Source of the DNA: Triplophysa rosa | Lineage: Eukaryota; Chordata; Actinopteri; Cypriniformes; Nemacheilidae | Direction: 5' to 3' | DNA: 64,000 nt | Assembly: GCF_024868665.1 (NCBI RefSeq) | Contig: NC_079895.1 | Location: forward strand, 2,310,785 to 2,374,784 | Part shown: piece by piece, positions 59,300 to 64,000 of the stretch | Numbering within the stretch: the stretch's first letter is position 1 | Layout: every line of letters begins with the position of its first letter | Position numbers and translations under genes: made by a program | The notes under the pieces: generated by a model | Told to the model about the DNA's origin: nothing | The model's database searches: none | What the model saw: only the letters and a program-made list of their open reading frames with translations

Positions 59300-59828
59300 C
59301 TACAGATATGAATGTAAACTGTGCTTTAGAGCATCTGTCCTTTGGGCAGCGCATGGACTAGCACTAGCGCGGAGAGCTCTGACCTTGTTATTCTGCTATG
59401 GCACTGGCAGGCAGCCATATTGATTGAAGTATTTCTGGACTTCTCTCCTGAATCTCCAGGTGGACTCGGATGCCTCGGTCCCTAAGAACCTCAAACCAAA
59501 CGCTCCTCATCTTAAATCTCTCCATCCCATGAGCGAAAGAAAAAAGAGGCAAGTGAGAGTAGAGAAAGAAGGACCGCCGCTGCCTGGGGACCGGAGGAGA
59601 GAGAGGAGGGGGCGTCTACGATTCGCACTGCTGAGAGCACGGACAATTAGAGCGCTCCCCAATGCCTCTTTGCTCTATGGCTGCCTGGTGGGTTGCACCG
59701 CGGGCTGCGAGCTGAGGGATCGGCGCCTGGATGGGCCTCGGGCCGAGAGCTGGGGGAACCCGTAATCTGCTTCCCCCACCCCCGAGAGCTTCAGAGGGGC
59801 GGGCGAGATCGAGCTCTATTGGACAAAG

Positions 59829-59883
<55 letters not shown>

Positions 59884-59960
59884 TTTAAGACTATGGATTC
59901 ACACACGATCACACACACTGATTGCTGCCATCGCGAGTGGATTTTCTCTTGACTGGATGT
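59300..59960 (+). promoter_or_regulatory. Candidate promoter / first exon of an unidentified transcript
   Basis: A CpG-rich and GC-rich block (59550-59815, for example 'cgcctggatgggcctcgggc') lies after the acceptor-like 'ttctctcctgaatctccag' (59442-59460). It is followed by a TC tract. A 113-codon plus frame (59424-59765) rich in Arg/Lys has no recognised domain, and a 100-codon minus frame overlaps it. In vertebrates the gene beyond the fign 3' end is often kcnh7 in the same orientation, but its characteristic first-exon peptide was not found here. Confidence 0.3.
59833..59879. repeat. TC microsatellite, about 23-24 units
   Basis: Uninterrupted TC dinucleotides immediately downstream of the CpG-rich block. 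Confidence 0.95.
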
Positions 59961-60640
59961 CAGAGGACTTTTTTAAACACACTTGGAGTCAATTTGTGGA
60001 AACATATAAGACGTTTTTTTTAAAGAACTATGTCAGAATGCATCTTCTGACATGTCTGTTCAGGGACTATAGAGATGGATTATACAGTAGCAGTGCTGTC
60101 ATTGACTGATGTGTCATGACCTTAATATGGCTTGCGGGTCTGTTCTGAAGAAAAAAAGAGCAAACGATGCAAAATGCAATTAATAAAATGTAGACACGCA
60201 TATGATTGTACATAGTTAGGACGGCAGAATAACAGGGACAAGAAAATGCTTTCGATATCTTTTCAAATTTAGACACTTATTATTACACATTTTAGGACAA
60301 TGATGAACTTATTAAAGCTATAAACAATGCTTGGAGTCTCTTGGGATCCCATCGATTCTGTGCTCTTATTGGCTCCTTTGTCATTACTCATTCCAATATT
60401 ATTTAAAAACATTTTTTCAAATTCAATTCTATTTGTCATAAACGCATAAGACACATCTTGCAGTGAAATGTAGGTCTGGTCAGCTTTTCTTATACTGCGC
60501 AAGTAATGAACGTAATAGAAAAAGAGGATAAACGTAACAGAAAGGAGCGACCATAATAGATAGAGAAGATAAATAAAACGAAAATAATAATATTCATAAG
60601 TACATTATTCGTATAGACTATTCAACAACGTCTCACTTTA
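59961..60640. other. Non-coding, no gene seen
   Basis: AT-rich sequence. The short frames on both strands have no domain. Confidence 0.4.
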
Positions 60641-61210
60641 CATTTTGAATTTATTGCCTCAAATTGAGCGTGTGGTTTTAGTCTGAAGAGCAGATCTAAA
60701 GTACTCCCTCTTGGCTCCAAAGCCTATAAAGCTAAAAACCGGTTCGCATTGCACCCGCCTGGAATTAAGGCCGACTCTCTCCGTGAAATTCCCCCGGCCC
60801 GTGACATAATTTAACAGTTCACCGTGTTATACCTATAGATACGTTACTTTGATGTACTGTAGAATCGCTCAGATGAACAACACGGACCAAATCGCCCCGG
60901 CTGAATATGACAACGGTCGAAACAAGCGGCCTAATTAGGGTGCTACATGTCTGAGAATGCACAGGCGAACTTAGCACAAATAGGAAAAGGTGCTTTCAGC
61001 CCGGCGCAGTCGACCACCTCAGTCCCTTAATGTATTACCGCCCGCAACCGCAATCACCGGAGCCACATTTAAATGCGGATGATACGAGAGAGACGGGGCG
61101 CAGGCTGGCGAAAAGCCACGCGAGAGGTGATTTAAAACATTGGTCCTAATGAGACTGACCGCTGGCCGTCTGATCTGAATGTGATGGCAGAAATTAGATG
61201 AGGGAAGAGG
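60641..61210. other. Candidate conserved non-coding element
   Basis: Unique, balanced sequence with 'agcggcctaattagggtgct' (60926) and 'cataatttaacagttcacc'. Several CpGs and no repeats or credible frames. Confidence 0.4.
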
Positions 61211-61744
61211 TCAGATACCGCGGCGGAGAGGCCACGGTACAAATGAAACGGAGTCTACGACGCGTGGCTGTCAGGCGCTCTGTTTACTTCGTATCGAGAA
61301 AACAGTGGTTTGCGAGCTTGCAGCGTAGACAAAATAATCAATCGGTTTGTTTCTGTGTTGGGAATGTGTTTTGCGAGGCTGTGGGCGTGTGTTTTCACCA
61401 GCTGGAATGGGTCCACAGCAGGTGAAGAATAGATTGCCTCAGCTGTATCTTTCTCACTCTTGCGAACCCGTATACACACTCCACATCTCTCCGCACAACA
61501 GCATGGACACCTCACACACCATCATGGAGAAAAACAACCTATCATCTTCAATCAACCCAACATCTGCCCCCTTTTAATAGCTCCAGTTGCGGAAGTTGCA
61601 CGAGTTGCCTCGCTACTTCTAAAGCTGCTGAAAACTCATCTCACAATTGATTTCAAGAGCATGCTACTCTCATAAAAAGCATTGAAAAGAAAAACCTTAA
61701 ACATAGGATAAGCCTTCAGACTTCAGATTCAAGTCATCCTTACT
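61211..61744. other. Non-coding, no gene seen
   Basis: Overlapping frames of 71-86 codons on both strands in three phases, none with a domain. Confidence 0.35.
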
Positions 61745-61957
61745 TATAGACCACTTCGCAAGATGTCAACACTTGGTTCACAAGCACGTCGGGATTCATA
61801 TCTTACACACATAATTCAATCTTAAAGATATTTGTTAAACATTTTGATTTGGTTAGAAATGTTCTGTTTGTTGTTCATACCTTTGTGTAGTGTTAAAAAA
61901 CTGAAACAGGAAGTTTTCCTGGACCAGTGTTGTTTACGTCTTCCGAAGTGGTCTATA
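61745..61957. mobile_element. MITE with 'tagaccacttcg' ends
   Basis: 'tatagaccacttcgcaagat' at the left is mirrored by 'cgtcttccgaagtggtctat' at the right, with TA flanks. About 210 bp. The following 'cagattgcttcaaagcagct' looks like part of another common fish repeat. Confidence 0.65.
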
Positions 61958-63339
61958 CAGTGCTTCATACAAAGCAGATTGCTTCAAAGCAGCTTTACAG
62001 TAAAAAAAATAGGAAAATAAAGAGAAATTACACAAATTTTAAAGTATAGTAGTACACACGATACAGAAAATAAACTCTGGTTGAGTTTGATAAGTTTCAG
62101 GTTGGCGAATAGATCAAACAATTACTAACATACACGGACCACATCATTTCATCTTTAAACGTTAAAAGTAAAAAAACAATATCTGACCTTGAGTATTTTA
62201 ATAGGAACCCAGAGATTGTAAATGTTGAACATTAGGTGCAGGGTGTAGCAATGCATTATGGGATTGTTTACTCTATCAACAATACATGCAATGCTGTCTG
62301 AATTCAATTCAATTGCAGCCGTGCTCACTGGGTTTTGGAGTTTAGAAATATCTGAATTTGGAAATTCGAAAAGCCGAACTCATTTTAGTCTAAACATCAA
62401 TCCGAGTAATGTTCTGAAAAAATCAAGCCTTCTGCCAAATCCATTAGGACCAGTTCAACCATATCGTCTGGAACACGAGATGAAAGCACAGAGCCCGCAA
62501 TCTTACGCAGGGCCTCGGAATGACGCCGAGTACCTGATCCCTGGCATTTTGATTGACAGCTACTGACCACCACTCAACTGGCCCCGGCGTCTTCAGCTTG
62601 CCGAGCGCAGCGGGGACTGTCGAGTCTCGGGGAGCCGTGCAATCAACTGGGCCTTACAGAGATAAACAACGCTCCAGACCAAAGGCACGTATCGCACAGT
62701 TCCATCACGCGGTCTAGCAGGGTTCACTGACTCCACTGTTTCAGAAATTGCAGGATGGATTCAAACAGAGGTGCGGACTTCATTGTTCTGTCGGCTGGTA
62801 AAGGTTGAGATGGAAAGACAGATTCTCAGAATCCTCAGACTGGGGGATTAGAATGCACAAAAGAAGTTGCATCATATGCCGTGAGAATTCATCTCAGACG
62901 CATTTATGTAAAACAACATGCAAACTCAAACAATTTGAGTAAAAGTCCTTTTCGAAGCTCAGAATTAAAACAGTGGCGTTGGCACATTCAAACTAAACTA
63001 GAGAAGCTAATTCTGCACACACACACACACAAAAGAAAAAGAGCGCTGAGCAGAACCGGGCGATGATAGATGAGAGGCCACTTCGGAAAGTTTCTTTTAA
63101 CATATTCGGCAACGTCTCGACATCAATTCTCACTAAATGACATACGGGAAAACCGCAAAAGTTGCCTGCCCGTCCTTGGGCGCGTGATTAGCATACCAAA
63201 AATAGCGTTCACCAGCTCAAAACAAACAGTTAAATAAATAAACAAAACTGGCATAATGCAGGTTACGTAAGTGTCATCTTTATCTGGTAAACATTCCCAC
63301 GAGCAATGCAAAGAAGCACCCAAGAGCATTTACATCCCT
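61958..63339. other. Non-coding, mixed unique sequence
   Basis: 62440-62850 is unique and balanced ('ggcattttgattgacagcta' near 62545) and may be regulatory. An AC run lies at 63018-63031. The 102-codon frame at 62258-62566 has no recognised domain. Confidence 0.35.
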
Positions 63340-64000
63340 AATTTAGCCATCCATTAAAGAGAAGGATGCTTTCATAGTAGCGGCGTGTTTATCGGCCGTC
63401 TCGCGGGATTCATTAGATCCGACGCTGCCTTCAGAACATAATCTATTGCTTAATTAAACTTCCCAAATATGAAATTTGAACCCATGAATAAGAAGAGAAG
63501 TTATCGCTTTGTTGTTTCTCCTTTGCACAATATTTTAATGAACACAAACTCCAGATATATTACCATTTGCATGTAAATAAAGCTTTTCCTCAACCACTTA
63601 AGGGCTTTGATTTGACTGCGCCGGGCTGCAAGTCATGTTTTTTTTTTCTGCTTGATGTATCTCTGAAGGATACGAATTGAAGCTCATTGACTGCGTTGGG
63701 AAATTTCACAGCTAGTGGCTCCGTCGCACATCATTGCGAAGTGTGAAATTTTAATCAGCGATGTTGTGAAGAAACAAGAATCGTCCGACGACCATAATTA
63801 ATGACTTCTGTCATAGAGATTAGGCTGGCAGATTTGAACGCGCCACTGTTTTAAAGAGCGAGAGAAAATGCATTAACTAAATTGTATAGCATGAGGCGCT
63901 GGTGAATTACAGACGTCGCGCCGGCGTGTCAGTTTGTGTGCGTCTGTATTCTCTGTTGTCTTGGACGCCGGTCGATTACGTTTAATTGAACAGCGGATTC
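63340..64000. other. Candidate conserved non-coding element at the right edge
   Basis: Unique sequence with 'tattgcttaattaaacttcc', 'cgaccataattaatgact', 'gattacgtttaattgaacag' and 'catttgcatgtaaataaagc' (an octamer-like site). There is no repeat texture. The block continues to the window end. Confidence 0.45.

Noticed and set aside
59424..59765. First exon of kcnh7 or another channel gene
   Set aside because: The characteristic N-terminal peptide expected for this channel family was not found in any frame. Only the position and GC content suggest a promoter.

Overview
The window is vertebrate, most likely teleost and probably cypriniform, nuclear DNA. Three things point there: one long coding exon for the AAA protein fidgetin (fign), a large surrounding stretch without any other recognisable gene, and a repeat content typical of these genomes. 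The repeats include many short inverted-repeat DNA transposons, a tRNA-derived SINE with the widespread fish tail 'atccaaagcgacttacat', and long GT/TC microsatellites. The assignment to cyprinids rests on recalled repeat families and was not tested by alignment.

Layout. 1-8.1 kb is non-coding sequence with an AT-rich unique block at the left edge, several MITEs and GT tracts. 8.1-9.05 kb is a CpG-bearing, purine-rich block that could be a fign promoter or 5' UTR exon. 9.212-12.159 kb is a non-autonomous hAT-like element with 8-bp target duplications. It carries about 50 copies of a 44-bp minisatellite, about a dozen of which contain a CACGTG E-box. 12.365-14.553 kb is the fign coding exon: splice acceptor, then 726 codons from the first ATG in the exon. 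14.554-18.48 kb is the probable 3' UTR, interrupted by a MITE and ending near an AATAAA with GT-rich sequence behind it.

From 18.5 to 64 kb no further protein-coding gene could be supported. Blocks of unique, TAATTA-rich sequence that look like conserved non-coding elements alternate with transposon debris. Notable structures are a degenerate local duplication (20.4-21.6 kb), nested transposons whose target duplications can be read (28.8-30.5 kb and 49.4-50.5 kb), a 1.5-kb almost pure pyrimidine tract with 50-bp and 100-bp higher-order repeats (41.4-42.9 kb), a 0.7-kb imperfect palindrome of otherwise unique sequence (57.6-58.3 kb), and a CpG-rich block with a TC tract (59.4-59.95 kb) that could be the start of an unseen transcript.

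Biologically, the window is one developmental gene inside what looks like its regulatory desert. The most informative coding observation is that the Walker A lysine of fign reads as arginine (R500). This adds to Walker B and sensor-1 changes that the fidgetin family already shows, so the ATPase activity of this copy is in question. The most unusual structural features are the E-box and CRE-bearing transposon 205 bp upstream of the fign splice acceptor, and the large palindrome.
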